Of a stretch of DNA of 64,000 nucleotides, positions 19,306 through 29,347 are shown in pieces. The DNA comes from Desulfosarcina sp. OttesenSCG-928-A07 (lineage in GTDB: Bacteria; Desulfobacterota; Desulfobacteria; Desulfobacterales; Desulfosarcinaceae): positions 1 through 64,000 of the forward strand of contig JAJDJS010000011.1 in NCBI GenBank assembly GCA_030267325.1, given 5' to 3'. Position 1 is the stretch's first letter; each line of letters begins with the position of its first letter. A model generated the notes under the pieces. It was given only the letters and a program-made list of their open reading frames with translations. It ran no database searches and had not been told where the DNA came from. The translations under genes and the position numbers were made by a program.

Positions 19306-19850
19306 CTGCCTTCTGTTATGGCGGGTGCATCCCTCAGCACGGCAATTTTTTGCTCGGCACCTTCCGGGGTGTTTTCAAAAGCCTTTAAAAGATCTGCCAT
19401 GGAACACCCCAGCACCGGGTGCACAACCGACGGGTCTATATCACAGATGGGCTTTAAGACAAAAGTCCTTTTATGCATGCGGGGATGGGGGATCTCCAGG
19501 TGCAAAGACCGGATGGTGAGATCTCCCATGAGGAGAATATCCAAGTCCAACACCCGGGGGCCGAATCGAATACCGTGGTTTTTTCGTCCCATGCGCGTCT
19601 GGATGTCCTGAAGATGACCCAAAAGCGCATCCGGCGACAGGGATGTCCGGATCTCGGCAACCGCATTCACGAACCAGTCCTGATCCGTATAATCCACAGG
19701 CGAGGTGCGATAAAACCGGGAAACCGCTTCAAGAAAGGTATGCGAAACTTTGGCCAGCGCCGCGATCCCCCCAAGGCAGTTGTCCAGTTTGTCGCCCATG
19801 TTGGAGCCCACGGAAACAAATGTCCGGCAGGCGGTGGTCAGGCTTTCCAT
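19302..19850 (-). CDS. folK: 2-amino-4-hydroxy-6-hydroxymethyldihydropteridine diphosphokinase
   Basis: A 182-residue HPPK that transfers pyrophosphate from ATP in folate synthesis. Diagnostic segments: VSVGSNMGDKLDN at the start, FYRTSPVDYTDQDWFVNAV, and the signature RFGPRVLDLDILLMGD with the Mg-binding Asp pair, then HPRMHKRTFVLKPI. The ATG chosen follows GACGAGG; an in-frame GTG four codons earlier is possible. The gene overlaps the end of dapF slightly. Confidence 0.94.
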   Translation of the reverse strand: MESLTTACRTFVSVGSNMGDKLDNCLGGIAALAKVSHTFLEAVSRFYRTSPVDYTDQDWFVNAVAEIRTSLSPDALLGHLQDIQTRMGRKNHGIRFGPRVLDLDILLMGDLTIRSLHLEIPHPRMHKRTFVLKPICDIDPSVVHPVLGCSMADLLKAFENTPEGAEQKIAVLRDAPAITEGR

Positions 19851-20671
19851 GCCTCGTCCCACAGTTTTCCGCTGTAAATCACCCGGGCCTCACCTTCCAG
19901 GAACACATTCCAAAATTTTCCGTCAATCATGGAAAAATGAACGGTCTGGTCTGTTCCGCCCCGTGTGGTCAGCGTGATGGGTGAGGCCTTGCCTGCATCA
20001 TGGGCCAGAATCAGGGCAGCAGCCACATTTCCTGTTCCGCAGGCCAGGGTTTCGTCTTCCACCCCGCGCTCATAGGTGCGAATCAAAATCCGGCCGTCCG
20101 GAGAAAGCCACACAAAATTGGCATTGGTTCCTGCTGGTGCAAAATATGAATGAAACCGGATCTTCCGGCCAATTTCCACAACATCCACAGAATTGACGTC
20201 ATCCACCCTCACCACAGCGTGGGGCACACCGGTGTTGACAACACCAACGGTCATTGGCGTGCCGTCTATCTCCAGAGAAACATGGGTTTCAAATCCCGTG
20301 GGATCAGGCATCCGGACTTTGACGGAATTTTTCCCCACAACCGCCTGGATTCTGCCAGCCAGGGTGTCAAAGGCCAGTTCATTTTCGGAAATACCCTGGA
20401 TCACAGCAAACCGGGCCGCGCATCGGGCGCCGTTGCCGCACATCTCTGCCACTGAACCATCGGAATTGAAAAATCGCCATTTGAAAGCCGCTTGATCCGT
20501 TTCCGGGTTTTCAATGAGAATCAGGCCATCCGCACCAACCCCGTGTTTACGACGGCAGGCACCAACAATAATGGAATTCAGCAATGCCTCGGGAACAACG
20601 CCCTGCCGGTTGTCAATGAGAATGAAATCGTTTCCACTGCCGCTCATTTTGAAAAAAGGAATCGGGATCAT
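19838..20671 (-). CDS. dapF: Diaminopimelate epimerase
   Basis: A 277-residue cofactor-independent epimerase converting LL- to meso-diaminopimelate for lysine and peptidoglycan. The two catalytic Cys are in AEMCGNGARCAA and ETLACGTGNVAAA. The N-terminus FFKMSGSGNDFILIDNR is canonical. It sits in a run argH - lipoprotein gene - dapF - folK, with 4-13 bp overlaps between the last members. Confidence 0.97.
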   Translation of the reverse strand: MIPIPFFKMSGSGNDFILIDNRQGVVPEALLNSIIVGACRRKHGVGADGLILIENPETDQAAFKWRFFNSDGSVAEMCGNGARCAARFAVIQGISENELAFDTLAGRIQAVVGKNSVKVRMPDPTGFETHVSLEIDGTPMTVGVVNTGVPHAVVRVDDVNSVDVVEIGRKIRFHSYFAPAGTNANFVWLSPDGRILIRTYERGVEDETLACGTGNVAAALILAHDAGKASPITLTTRGGTDQTVHFSMIDGKFWNVFLEGEARVIYSGKLWDEAWKA

Positions 20672-21210
20672 GGCGATTTTATCTTTTCAGAGGAAGGTGA
20701 AGGGCTGTTGACCTGAAGCAAAGGCGAATCCGCACTGGTCGACGGTCCAGACTCCAACCGGACCTTGAACCGGTATTGATATCCCAGGGCCAGCGGAATT
20801 TCAGCGGAAAACTGTCCATCAGGCGTATCGGTGTAGGGCAGTGTGGCAACCCGCTCAAACACCATCGGGCAGGTCTCACAAAGGGGCGCGTCAATGGAAT
20901 TTCTGGACTGAAGCACCACAAAAACGGCTGATTGTGCATCTTTTCGCTCAAGCGGGCCTTCCTGTTTCCAGGTCAGGGTCACATACCCATCCACAGTGGT
21001 TTGCGCTGAAATCAGCCTGACGCCGGGAAGCGATTCGTGTGTCGGCGGAACCGGCGGCCCTTTAACGCCGCATCCGGCAACAACGCACCCAAAAACCGCC
21101 AGCAATATCCACAAGGGCGGAAAAATACATTTTGCGACAGAGGATGGCATATTTCCCGCCGTTTTCCCCCTCACCTTGACCGTCTCGTCTCCCATAAAAA
21201 ACAGCCTCAT
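20668..21210 (-). CDS. Predicted lipoprotein
   Basis: A 180-residue protein with a hydrophobic segment ending in a lipobox (CVVAGC) and a mature N-terminus CGVKGPPVPPTHESLPGV, like small LptM-type and other Pro-rich lipoproteins. Residues 65-170 resemble a fibronectin-III-type beta-sandwich (VDGYVTLTWKQEG...YQYRFKVRLESG). The first ATG has a GGAG site 8 nt upstream and lies 3 bp after argH, but a start at 21150 would give a more conventional signal peptide. Its gene overlaps dapF by 4 bp. Function unknown. Confidence 0.8.
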   Translation of the reverse strand: MRLFFMGDETVKVRGKTAGNMPSSVAKCIFPPLWILLAVFGCVVAGCGVKGPPVPPTHESLPGVRLISAQTTVDGYVTLTWKQEGPLERKDAQSAVFVVLQSRNSIDAPLCETCPMVFERVATLPYTDTPDGQFSAEIPLALGYQYRFKVRLESGPSTSADSPLLQVNSPSPSSEKIKSP

Positions 21211-21213
21211 CCC

Positions 21214-22605
21214 CTACTCCGTTTTTTCTGATGCCAGGTGCGTCCGGGCCCCGGCAATGGCGGCCCGCACAGTGGCGGTCGCGGTTCCGCCAATGCTCTG
21301 GCGGCGGTTGATCATGTGTTCCAGGGTCAGGTGATCGAAAATATCCGGTTCAATCCGGGAAGAAAATTGCCGGATTTCGTCAAGGGAAAGCTGGTCCAGC
21401 TCTTTTCCCTTTCCAAGGGCAAAGGCCACGGCTTTTCCCGCGCATTCATGGGCCTGGCGAAACGGAACGCCTTTGGCAGCCAGATAATCAGCCATGTCCG
21501 TGGCATTGAGAAATCCCACGGCAGCGGCGGCCCGCATTTTTTCGCGATTCACCGTGATTTCCGGGATCATCCGGGCAGTGATGTCAAGACAGGCGGTGAT
21601 CGTATCCACCGCGTCAAAGAGCGGTTCTTTGTCTTCCTGCATGTCCCGGTTGTACGTCATGGGAAGCCCCTTCATCAGGGTGATCAGGGCCATGAGCGAC
21701 CCCACCACCCGGCCGGTTTTTCCCCTGACAATCTCCGGAATATCGGGATTTTTCTTCTGGGGCATGATGCTGCTGCCCGTGGTAAAGGCATCGGAAAGGG
21801 TAATAAAGCTAAATTCCGATGAGGACCAGAGCACCAGTTCTTCAGACAACCGGCTCAGGTGTACCATGCAGATGCTGGCAGCCGCAAGAAACTCCATGGC
21901 AAAATCCCGGTCCGCCACCGTATCCATGCTGTTGGCCGTCACAGCCGGAAAATCCAGCAATTGCGCCACATATGGGCGGTCAATGGGATAAGGGGTGCCG
22001 GCAAGGGCCGCAGCCCCCAGGGGCATCACATTGGTGCGCTTGAGGCTGTCAACAAACCGGTCCTGATCACGGGTAAACATTTCATACCAGGCCATGAGGT
22101 GATGGGCAAAAAGCACTGGCTGGGCCCGCTGGGTATGGGTGTAGCCCGGCATGATCACGTCATCATTTTTTTCAGCCAGGGCCACCACAGCGGATCTCAG
22201 GGTTTTTAAAAGGTCAATGACCCGCCGGGTTTCATGGCGCAGGTACAGGCGGATATCCAGGGCCACCTGATCGTTCCGGCTGCGGGCGGTATGGAGTTTT
22301 TTGGCCACCTCCCCTACCCTGGTCCCCAGCCGGGACTCAATGTGCATGTGGATGTCTTCCAGACTGTCCGAAAAAACAAATTCGCCCTGGTCCAGCTCTT
22401 GTTTGACATCGGCAAGGCCGTTTACCAGTTGATCCGCCTCAGCGGTTGTGATGACGCCCACCTTGGCCAGCATCCGGCAATGGGCCATGCTGCCTTCAAT
22501 ATCATAGGGGTACAGACGCCGGTCATAGGCATGGGAGGCGGTGAAACGCTCCACCGCCGCATCGGTTTTTTCAGAAAATCGACCAGACCAGGGTTTTTCA
22601 GCCAT
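21214..22605 (-). CDS. argH: Argininosuccinate lyase
   Basis: A 463-residue enzyme catalysing the last step of arginine synthesis. It has the fumarase/aspartase superfamily signature [24 protein letters not shown] and [17 protein letters not shown] helices. The start [19 protein letters not shown] matches the family. In many relatives argH directly follows argG; here about 37 kb of other DNA lies between them while both keep the same strand, implying insertion. Confidence 0.97.
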   Translation of the reverse strand: MAEKPWSGRFSEKTDAAVERFTASHAYDRRLYPYDIEGSMAHCRMLAKVGVITTAEADQLVNGLADVKQELDQGEFVFSDSLEDIHMHIESRLGTRVGEVAKKLHTARSRNDQVALDIRLYLRHETRRVIDLLKTLRSAVVALAEKNDDVIMPGYTHTQRAQPVLFAHHLMAWYEMFTRDQDRFVDSLKRTNVMPLGAAALAGTPYPIDRPYVAQLLDFPAVTANSMDTVADRDFAMEFLAAASICMVHLSRLSEELVLWSSSEFSFITLSDAFTTGSSIMPQKKNPDIPEIVRGKTGRVVGSLMALITLMKGLPMTYNRDMQEDKEPLFDAVDTITACLDITARMIPEITVNREKMRAAAAVGFLNATDMADYLAAKGVPFRQAHECAGKAVAFALGKGKELDQLSLDEIRQFSSRIEPDIFDHLTLEHMINRRQSIGGTATATVRAAIAGARTHLASEKTE

Positions 22606-22737
22606 TCTTCAGAGATATCCTTAATTTTTGAAGCGGGTTATGTCGTTTATCAGGATGCATGCTGTATTTCGTAAAGCAACACATGGATTGTTCAATTTGC
22701 GATGGTTGTCAAGACATATGAAAGCCTGTTTTCGACG

Positions 22738-22799
22738 ATCTGATGCGATGCTGCCCCATAGAACGCCACGATCCGGGGACAAGCAGGCTGAACAGCTTG
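22738..22799 (+). repeat. Left copy of 62-bp direct repeat flanking the catabolic island
   Basis: Identical to 57096-57157 at 59 of 62 positions (differences C/A, G/T and G/A), in the same orientation. It starts ATCTGATGCGATGCTG and ends GCTGAACAGCTTG. In the right copy this sequence continues into an IS3-family transposase C-terminus; here it breaks off after CAGCTTG. No gene is supported in 22606-22737 around it. Confidence 0.9.
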
Positions 22800-23182
22800 A
22801 TTTCCGGTATGCTGAACGGCAGATTCAATTCAGCTATTTTATTTCTGCGTTTACGCTCTGCATTATCAAGGAATGTGGCTCCTCGTTGTTTGGTGTGGGT
22901 AACAGGGGGTTGATTGCCTTGGCCCGGTAATGATAAGTGAAGGTCGCTATGCAGGGCTCAAGATGCCTTCGGCCGGCTCAGACCGGATGCCGTTTTCGGA
23001 AATATGCCGTTTCCGTTTGCCGAGGCATTTGTTGGCGTCTTTAACAAAAACCGCTTTGAATCGTGATGGGTCTGAAACAACGCTCCCCCCAGTTTCCTGA
23101 GCCAGAGCAACCGTTCGCGTTTCTCTCGCCGGTTATACCATCGGCAACGCATCCCATACATCAAAAACTGAACAGAATCGCC
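22800..23182. other. Non-coding or decayed stretch between repeat and ISL3 remnant
   Basis: No gene that I can support. A minus-strand reading around 22958-23180 encodes an Arg/Lys/Trp-rich peptide (RCRWYNRREKRERLLWLRKL) that looks like transposase-type basic sequence, but I cannot assign it. The stretch is probably mobile-element debris. Confidence 0.4.
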
Positions 23183-23485
23183 ATGCAGGACACCTATCTT
23201 TTTCAATTGTCACTGGCGCTGACGCCGTCTTGGCAGGTTTTCTCCACTCAGTTCAGCCTGGCTGAAAAGTGCCTTGATTTTCCAAAAGGCAACGCCTTCG
23301 CCTGTCCGGAATACGGAACATCCGTCAAAGCGCACGATACCACCGAGAAAACCTGGCGTCATCTGAACTTTTTCCAGCATAACGCTTATCTGACCGCCAG
23401 GGTTCCCAGAGTCAGCTGCCAGCGCTGCGGCATCCATCAAGTGAAGGTTTCGTGGGCACGCAGCGGCAGCGGGTTTACCCTTTAA
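23183..23485 (+). pseudogene. Truncated ISL3-family transposase (N-terminal zinc-finger part)
   Basis: About 100 residues survive of a transposase normally near 400 residues. They show the zf-ISL3 pattern: CPEYGTSVKAHDTTEKTWRH (second zinc Cys changed to Tyr), LNFFQHNAYLTARVPRVSC, CGIHQVKVSWARSGSGFTL. Translation stops right after this N-terminal domain and the DDE catalytic part is absent. It lies 56 bp before the sigma-54 activator gene. Confidence 0.8.
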
Positions 23486-23540
23486 GAATGAAAAAGTCTG
23501 TCCGATCAACCGGGACCACTGCTCAGAAAGGGCATTTACC

Positions 23541-24938
23541 ATGACAGACAAAGAAGAAAAAACGATGAAAATGTTCCAACAGATCCCCCACGAAATTGTA
23601 TTGCAATACCTGAACAATCCATACGAATCACTGATCATTATTGATGATGAAGCAAAAATTGTATTTATAAGCGAAAGTGTTGAACGCTTTTCTTCCATCT
23701 CTGCCAAAGACGTTGAAAACCGCAAGATCACGGAAATTTTCCCTGACGAGGGGATCACCCATGTGTTGACCACAGGGCGTCCCGAAATTGGACAAGCATA
23801 TCTGCATAATGGAAATGCATGCATTTCCACGCGGATACCGTTGAAAAAAAACGGCAAGGTGCTTGGCGCTGCCACAAAAATCATTTTCTGGCATACCGAA
23901 AAGCTCAATGAACTTTACCGGACCATCAATGGATTGAAGGGAAAAATCAAGCACTACAAAAAAACATTGGATGCAATCTATAAAAGCCGTTACGACTTCA
24001 GCAATATTCTCGGAAACTCGCCATTGATATGCAAGGTCAAAGATGCAGCCCGAATGGCGGCGGAAGTAGATTCCCCGGTTTTGTTGATTGGAGAGTCCGG
24101 AACCGGAAAAGAGCTGTTTGCCCACGCCATTCATCAGCACGGAAAACGTCGGGACAACCCGTTTGTGCGAATTAACTGCACCAGTATTCCGGCAGAGCTG
24201 ATTGAGGCGGAACTGTTCGGTTACGAAGCCGGATCCTTTACCGGTGCGGACAGAAAAGGCAAAATCGGAAAATTCGAAATGGCTGACGGAGGAACGATTT
24301 TTCTGGACGAAATTGGGGATATGCCGCTCGAACTTCAAGCCAAGCTGCTGCGAGTACTTGAAGAAAGCGAAATTCAGAAGATTGGCGGTGCACCCAAACG
24401 GGTTAACTTCAGAAGTATTTTTGCAACAAATGTAGATATTGAAAACTTGGTTACGGAAAAAAAATTCCGCCTGGATCTGTACTACCGGATGAATGTACTG
24501 AAAATCGTTCTCCCTCCTCTGCGCCACATGCGTGACGATATCCCCCTGCATGTGGAAAATTTTATGGCGAAAATGGTCCAGGAAATGCCGAAAAGAATTG
24601 ACGGAATTGCTGAAAGCGCATTACTTGCCCTGTGCCGATATGCATGGCCTGGAAATATCCGGGAGCTGCGAAATGTAGTTGAACGCGCGTTGATTGTCTG
24701 CAAAGGCCGTCAGATCGAGCTTCACGATTTGCCGGAAAATATTGTGTCCAACACCAGCCAACCCCATGCAGAGCAAGTGACACAATCGCGTCTGCTGAAA
24801 GATCGTCTGGCTGAAAAGGAAAGAGAAATCATCGCTGACACGCTTTCCCTTTCAGCCAACAACCGTACCGAAGCAGCAAAAATACTGGGAATTCACCGCA
24901 CAGGGCTGCACAAAAAAATGAAAAAATACAAACTTTGA
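23541..24938 (+). CDS. Sigma-54-dependent transcriptional activator with PAS domain
   Basis: A 465-residue enhancer-binding protein. Residues 20-120 form a PAS sensor domain (LIIIDDEAKIVFISESVERF). Residues 155-390 form the AAA+ sigma-54 interaction domain with Walker A GESGTGKE (184-191), a GSFTGA loop (231-236; canonical GAFTGA with Ala to Ser) and Walker B TIFLDEIGD. Residues 441-465 are a Fis-type helix-turn-helix (NRTEAAKILGIHRTGLHKKM). No receiver domain is present, so it should sense a ligand or redox state through PAS. It probably activates the two sigma-54 promoters at 40129 and 40683. A GAAAGGG site precedes the ATG. Confidence 0.94.
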   Translation: MTDKEEKTMKMFQQIPHEIVLQYLNNPYESLIIIDDEAKIVFISESVERFSSISAKDVENRKITEIFPDEGITHVLTTGRPEIGQAYLHNGNACISTRIPLKKNGKVLGAATKIIFWHTEKLNELYRTINGLKGKIKHYKKTLDAIYKSRYDFSNILGNSPLICKVKDAARMAAEVDSPVLLIGESGTGKELFAHAIHQHGKRRDNPFVRINCTSIPAELIEAELFGYEAGSFTGADRKGKIGKFEMADGGTIFLDEIGDMPLELQAKLLRVLEESEIQKIGGAPKRVNFRSIFATNVDIENLVTEKKFRLDLYYRMNVLKIVLPPLRHMRDDIPLHVENFMAKMVQEMPKRIDGIAESALLALCRYAWPGNIRELRNVVERALIVCKGRQIELHDLPENIVSNTSQPHAEQVTQSRLLKDRLAEKEREIIADTLSLSANNRTEAAKILGIHRTGLHKKMKKYKL

Positions 24939-24951
24939 TATGGATCTGGAG

Positions 24952-26094
24952 TTATCCTTTTCCGCTGATCGTTTCCATAATGACGTCTTTAAGGATATTC
25001 CGGGCGCCGTCAAGGACATCCAGCACCCTGGCTTCTCTGAAAAACCGCGCAACGCCAGACTCCTCTATGTATCCATAGCCACCCAACAGTTGAATCGCCT
25101 CGTCGGTTACGCTTAGCGCGGTTTGGGTGGCATGCAGCTTCGCCATGGCACAAATTCGAGCTTGGGGTTGAGCATTGTCAACTGCCCATGCTGCCTGGTA
25201 GGTGAGCAGACGAGACGCTTCAATTGCCGTAGACAAGTCGGCAAGCTTATGGCGGGTTATCTGAAACTCAATAATTTTTTTACGAAATTGCTCCCGTTGC
25301 TGCACATAGCCAAAGGATCGGTCAAAGGCGCCACGGGCAATCCCCAGGGCCTGGGCCGCTGCCATCAGTCCGGCCTTGGGATAAAACTCTGCCATATGGG
25401 AAAAACCCTGGTTTTTTTTGCCGATCAGATTTTCGAGGGGTACACGTACCTTGTCAAATCGAATGTCAGCAACAGCATCTTGACGCAGTCCCAGTCGTCC
25501 ACCAACATCTGTCAGATGAATTCCAGGCCGATCCGCTTCCACCAAAATTATGCTGAAGGCCTGCTCCGGTGCGGATGCGTCAGCATCCGTCCGGCACAAC
25601 ACCATATACATGCCTGCCAATGATCCGGCATTGCGCACAAATGTTTTGTCGCCGCAAATCACCCACTCACCCTTGTCCTCCACGGCGGTTGTCTGGATTG
25701 CTGCAATTTTGTCGCTACCCAATTCTGATACTGCCAGTGCGGAGAGAATTTCTGCTGCTGCGACTTTCGGCAGCCATTTGGCTTTTTGCTCCTCAGTGCC
25801 GTTCTGCAGCAATATTTCAGCGCCATAACCGGCATTGGTCAAACATGCACCAATGGATGCATCCCCTCTGCACAACTCTTCTGCGACAATCACTTTTTCA
25901 GTGTATCCGAACCCCTCTCCCTCAACCTGCTCAGGCAGAGCAATCCCGGGGAATCCCAGCTTACTGGACTTTTTCCAGATCAATTCCGGATAACGGTTTT
26001 CCAACACCAGATTGTCGTCGGAGAATTCTCCCTTAACAAAATCGGTTGCTGCCTTTTTGATCTGTTTTTGCACTTTATCAAGTTGGACAATCAC
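24952..26094 (-). CDS. Acyl-CoA dehydrogenase with Asp at the usual catalytic Glu position
   Basis: A 380-residue flavoprotein that oxidises an acyl-CoA thioester and passes electrons to ETF. FAD/substrate motifs: EVEGEGFGYTEKVIVAEELC, GDKTFVRNAGSLAGMYMVL, REQFRKKIIEFQITRHKLAD and QLLGGYGYIEESGVARFFREARV. The usual YEGTSEIQ is VLDGARNIL, placing Asp362 where medium-chain enzymes have the catalytic Glu. A GTG start with AAGGAGA 6-7 nt before it is preferred over an upstream ATG, which would overlap the previous gene. It is last in the minus-strand set, 19 nt after the next dehydrogenase gene. Confidence 0.9.
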   Translation of the reverse strand: MIVQLDKVQKQIKKAATDFVKGEFSDDNLVLENRYPELIWKKSSKLGFPGIALPEQVEGEGFGYTEKVIVAEELCRGDASIGACLTNAGYGAEILLQNGTEEQKAKWLPKVAAAEILSALAVSELGSDKIAAIQTTAVEDKGEWVICGDKTFVRNAGSLAGMYMVLCRTDADASAPEQAFSIILVEADRPGIHLTDVGGRLGLRQDAVADIRFDKVRVPLENLIGKKNQGFSHMAEFYPKAGLMAAAQALGIARGAFDRSFGYVQQREQFRKKIIEFQITRHKLADLSTAIEASRLLTYQAAWAVDNAQPQARICAMAKLHATQTALSVTDEAIQLLGGYGYIEESGVARFFREARVLDVLDGARNILKDVIMETISGKG

Positions 26095-26113
26095 GATAGG
26101 GTCTCCTTCACGA

Positions 26114-27280
26114 CTATTTTCTGGATTTGCGATCAAGCAGTTTTCTGGAAATGATCAATCTCTGAATTTCACTGGTACCTTCATAAATTCGATAAAGCCG
26201 AACATCCCGTAAAAACATCTCAATGCGGTTCTTCGTCAAAAGGCCGTCCGTTTCAAAAATATCCATTGCATAGCCGGCAATGCGGCTGGCCATCTCTGTT
26301 CCAAAAACCTTGATCATTGACGCTTCATGGGTGACATTTTCCCCCTGATCCCGCTTGGTAGCGGCATGATAAAGCATTTGCCGGGTTGCATGAATCTGGG
26401 TGGCCATGTCCGCCAGAACGAAATGGGCGGCTTGAAGATCGTCAGCTGTTTCGCCACGATCCATCCGTTCATGCACCCTATCGATACACAACTCCATCAT
26501 TTTTTGCGCTGCGCCGAGGGCGCAGGCTCCCATGGACAGGCGACCTTTGTCCAAAACACGCATGGCCGTGTGAAATCCCTTTCCCACCATGGGCTGTCCA
26601 CCGATCACACGATCTTTGGGAACCCGGCAATTGGAAAAAATCACTTCATGTGTGTGGGATCCTTTGAGTCCCATTTTAAGATCTGCTGGCCCGATTGAGA
26701 TGCCGGGCATATCCCGCTCCACAATAAAAGCGGTGAACCCTCCATGGGTACGCCGAGTTTCGTCAGTTACCGCAATGGTAGTAAACAACTGGGCATATTC
26801 CGCATTGGTGATAAATTGTTTGGCACCGTTGATCACCCAGTGTTCACCTTCAAGAACAGCGCTGGTCCGGATGTTGGCGGCATCTGAGCCGGCATCGGGT
26901 TCGGTCAGGGCAAACGCGGTTGTCCATTCGCCAGTAGCGATACGCGGCAGGTATGTTTTTTTCTGTTCTTCCGTACCATCGTACAGGATGCCCATGGAAC
27001 CGATACCATTGCTGGTTCCGATCCGGGAACGAAAACACGCATTGGTTCGGGTGATTTCTTCATAGATCATCATCTCTTCAAGGGTGGTCAGGCCGAGCCC
27101 GTCATATGTTTTTGGAATCGGCATACCGAAAAGTCCCAGTTCCCGGATACGGGCCATGATGGTTTCAGGAATTTTCGATTCAGTTTCAACCTGCAATGCA
27201 ACCGGTTCAATCTCTTGCTCAACAAAGTCTCTGATCTTTGACTTGAACACATTAAATTCTTCAGACATTTCAAAATTCAT
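26114..27280 (-). CDS. Acyl-CoA dehydrogenase (canonical Glu-type)
   Basis: A 388-residue acyl-CoA dehydrogenase with the canonical catalytic segment LYRIYEGTSEIQRLII; Glu367 is the predicted base. Other motifs: ALTEPDAGSDAANIRT, VINGAKQFITNAEYA, GFTAFIVERDMPG and DIFETDGLLTKNRIEMFLRD. It resembles short/branched-chain or butyryl-CoA types; chain length cannot be fixed by eye. It lies 35 bp downstream of the fused TRAP permease gene and directly before the Asp-variant dehydrogenase gene, which suggests paired subunits or successive steps. Confidence 0.93.
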   Translation of the reverse strand: MNFEMSEEFNVFKSKIRDFVEQEIEPVALQVETESKIPETIMARIRELGLFGMPIPKTYDGLGLTTLEEMMIYEEITRTNACFRSRIGTSNGIGSMGILYDGTEEQKKTYLPRIATGEWTTAFALTEPDAGSDAANIRTSAVLEGEHWVINGAKQFITNAEYAQLFTTIAVTDETRRTHGGFTAFIVERDMPGISIGPADLKMGLKGSHTHEVIFSNCRVPKDRVIGGQPMVGKGFHTAMRVLDKGRLSMGACALGAAQKMMELCIDRVHERMDRGETADDLQAAHFVLADMATQIHATRQMLYHAATKRDQGENVTHEASMIKVFGTEMASRIAGYAMDIFETDGLLTKNRIEMFLRDVRLYRIYEGTSEIQRLIISRKLLDRKSRK

Positions 27281-27314
27281 CGTTACTCATTCCTGTTTGA
27301 TGTTGGAAGGTATG

Positions 27315-29261
27315 CTATGAGTTGACAGATATTCCTTGGGCGCCAGGAAGTGAGGGCCGGTGGCGGGTGAACCAAGCGGTGGCCAAGGCCAGTCCGGCGA
27401 TGATCAATCCGAGCAGATCCGTATAGCCTTCCGGATACACAATAAGCAGTCCGGAAAAAAACAGAATTACCCGGAAAACCTGGGAAAGCTTGCCGATCCG
27501 ATAAATCCAGCCTTCCAGTGCGCCGGCCATAATAATACTGCCGATGATACTGGTGGTGACGGATTGGGCGATTGCCAGTCCTGAGCCGCGGAAAATCAGT
27601 GACGGATTCAGCACGAACATAAAGGGAAGAATAAAAAGGAGTATACCCAATTTCATGGACGTTACCGCAGTAGACATAGGATTGGTATTGGAAATGGTTG
27701 AGGCGGCAATCGCGCCCAGGGCCACCGGCGGTGTGATATAGGAAAGGTTTCCGCAGAACATGACGAACAGGTGAGCGGCCATGGGGTCAAAGCCAATTTT
27801 GACAAGCGCCGGAACCAGTACCACGGCAAGAAAAACATAACACGCCGTTACCGTCATACCAATACCCAGAACAAAACTGGTGGCTGCGCCCAAAAACAGC
27901 AGCAAAAATGCATTGTCGCCAGCCAGGAGCAAAAGTTCACGGGAAAACGAATTGGCCACACCCGTAGCAGAAAAAGCACCGATAATCAGTCCGATACCTG
28001 CCAGAATAGCGGTAAGCTGTCCGAGCACAGTGGCGCTTTGATAAAGAAAATTCAATAGTTTTTCTTTTCCCAGACGCGTACTTTTTCGGATCATGGCGCA
28101 GCCAAACAAAAACAGGATGGTATAAAACGGGGCGATTGCTGTGATGCGATAGACAATCAGAAGCACCGTCAGCAAAATAATGGAGCCCATGAAAAACCAC
28201 CCATCTTTCATGACTGCCGTGAAACGGGGAAGATCCTCTGCTTTATAGCCTTCAATGTTCATTTTGGCGGCATGGAAATCCACCTGAAGAAACATCATGA
28301 AGAAATAAAGAAATGCGGGAAAAATAACTGCGCCCATGACGGCGGAATATGGGACGTTCAGAAATGAGGCCACCAGAAAGCCTGCTGCCCCCATGATGGG
28401 CGGGGTGATGGTCCCGCCGGTGGACGCACAGGCTTCCACTGATGCGGCATACCGGGGACTGTAGCCAGTTTTGACCATGGCCGGGATGGTCAGCGTTCCA
28501 GTGGTCACGATATTGGACACAACACTGCCGCTCAAGCTGGCCATGAAGGCGCTGGAAAACACCGATACTTTGGCGCTTCCCCCTCTGGATTTTCCCATCA
28601 GGGCCATCGCCAGATCCATAAAAAACTGCCCGCCGCCCGAACTGACAATGGCGGCGCCAAAAATAATGTATCCGATGATTTCATTGCCCACGATGCGGGT
28701 GGCAATGCCGATAATGCTTTCCACTCCCATGGAATGATAACATGCAGTTTCCAACAGTGAAAGCGGTGTACCCCACAGCATGCCACTCAGATATTGTCCA
28801 AAAACCGGATAAAACGAAAAAATAAGACAAATAAAAAACAGCATATTGCCCGATGTCCGCCGCACGCCTTCCAAGGCAAGCCCCCACAGGACAAACCCCA
28901 TGATGGTCGGCAGAAGAGGGGCGCTGTATTCCCATCCGCCGGTGAGGATATTGTAAGAATTGGCGGCAAAATAAATATTCACGCCCACACAGATCAGAAA
29001 AATGATCCAATCAAACCACGGCAGATGAGTGGCGTCTTTTTTGCGGGCAGGAAAGATCAGAAAGGACACGGACAGGAACGTTGCCAGAATGTAGTAGTAA
29101 TAGCCCGATTCAATGGGCATGAATCCAGCGATGCGCAGCTGAAAAAGCTGGTTCACCGAAATGAGGATGCCGATCAGCGCTGTAATGACAACCACCCAGA
29201 ACGACAGGCCGTTGATACGCTTTGGTTTTATCTCTTTTGTTTCTGCAGTCTCTGCATTCAT
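27315..29261 (-). CDS. TRAP transporter, fused DctQM-type permease of TAXI systems
   Basis: A 648-residue membrane protein with about 16 or more hydrophobic segments. The N-terminal part (DctQ-like, TMs around 18-110) is fused to a DctM-like large permease, recognised by GGGQFFMDLAMALMGKSRGG, SSAFMASLSGSVVSNIVTTG, STGGTITPPIMGAAGFL and CYVFLAVVLVPALVKIGFDP. Fused TRAP permeases pair with TAXI-type periplasmic binding proteins, and the gene 86 bp upstream encodes one. Import is driven by a sodium or proton gradient; the substrate is probably a carboxylate. Confidence 0.93.
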   Translation of the reverse strand: MNAETAETKEIKPKRINGLSFWVVVITALIGILISVNQLFQLRIAGFMPIESGYYYYILATFLSVSFLIFPARKKDATHLPWFDWIIFLICVGVNIYFAANSYNILTGGWEYSAPLLPTIMGFVLWGLALEGVRRTSGNMLFFICLIFSFYPVFGQYLSGMLWGTPLSLLETACYHSMGVESIIGIATRIVGNEIIGYIIFGAAIVSSGGGQFFMDLAMALMGKSRGGSAKVSVFSSAFMASLSGSVVSNIVTTGTLTIPAMVKTGYSPRYAASVEACASTGGTITPPIMGAAGFLVASFLNVPYSAVMGAVIFPAFLYFFMMFLQVDFHAAKMNIEGYKAEDLPRFTAVMKDGWFFMGSIILLTVLLIVYRITAIAPFYTILFLFGCAMIRKSTRLGKEKLLNFLYQSATVLGQLTAILAGIGLIIGAFSATGVANSFSRELLLLAGDNAFLLLFLGAATSFVLGIGMTVTACYVFLAVVLVPALVKIGFDPMAAHLFVMFCGNLSYITPPVALGAIAASTISNTNPMSTAVTSMKLGILLFILPFMFVLNPSLIFRGSGLAIAQSVTTSIIGSIIMAGALEGWIYRIGKLSQVFRVILFFSGLLIVYPEGYTDLLGLIIAGLALATAWFTRHRPSLPGAQGISVNS

Positions 29262-29347
29262 TGCGACTCACTTTTCCAGGTACAATTTTTACAATCTTGG
29301 TCAGCATTCTGGGACCGGTTACCGTGTGGCGAGTTTGATGACACAGG

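Noticed and set aside
22628..22930. 100-codon plus-strand frame containing the left 62-bp repeat
   Set aside because: There is no family match; the repeat is in a different reading context at its other copy, so the frame is probably accidental.
23628..24551. 307-codon minus-strand frame opposite the sigma-54 activator gene
   Set aside because: It is antisense to AAA+ motifs and has no recognisable domain.
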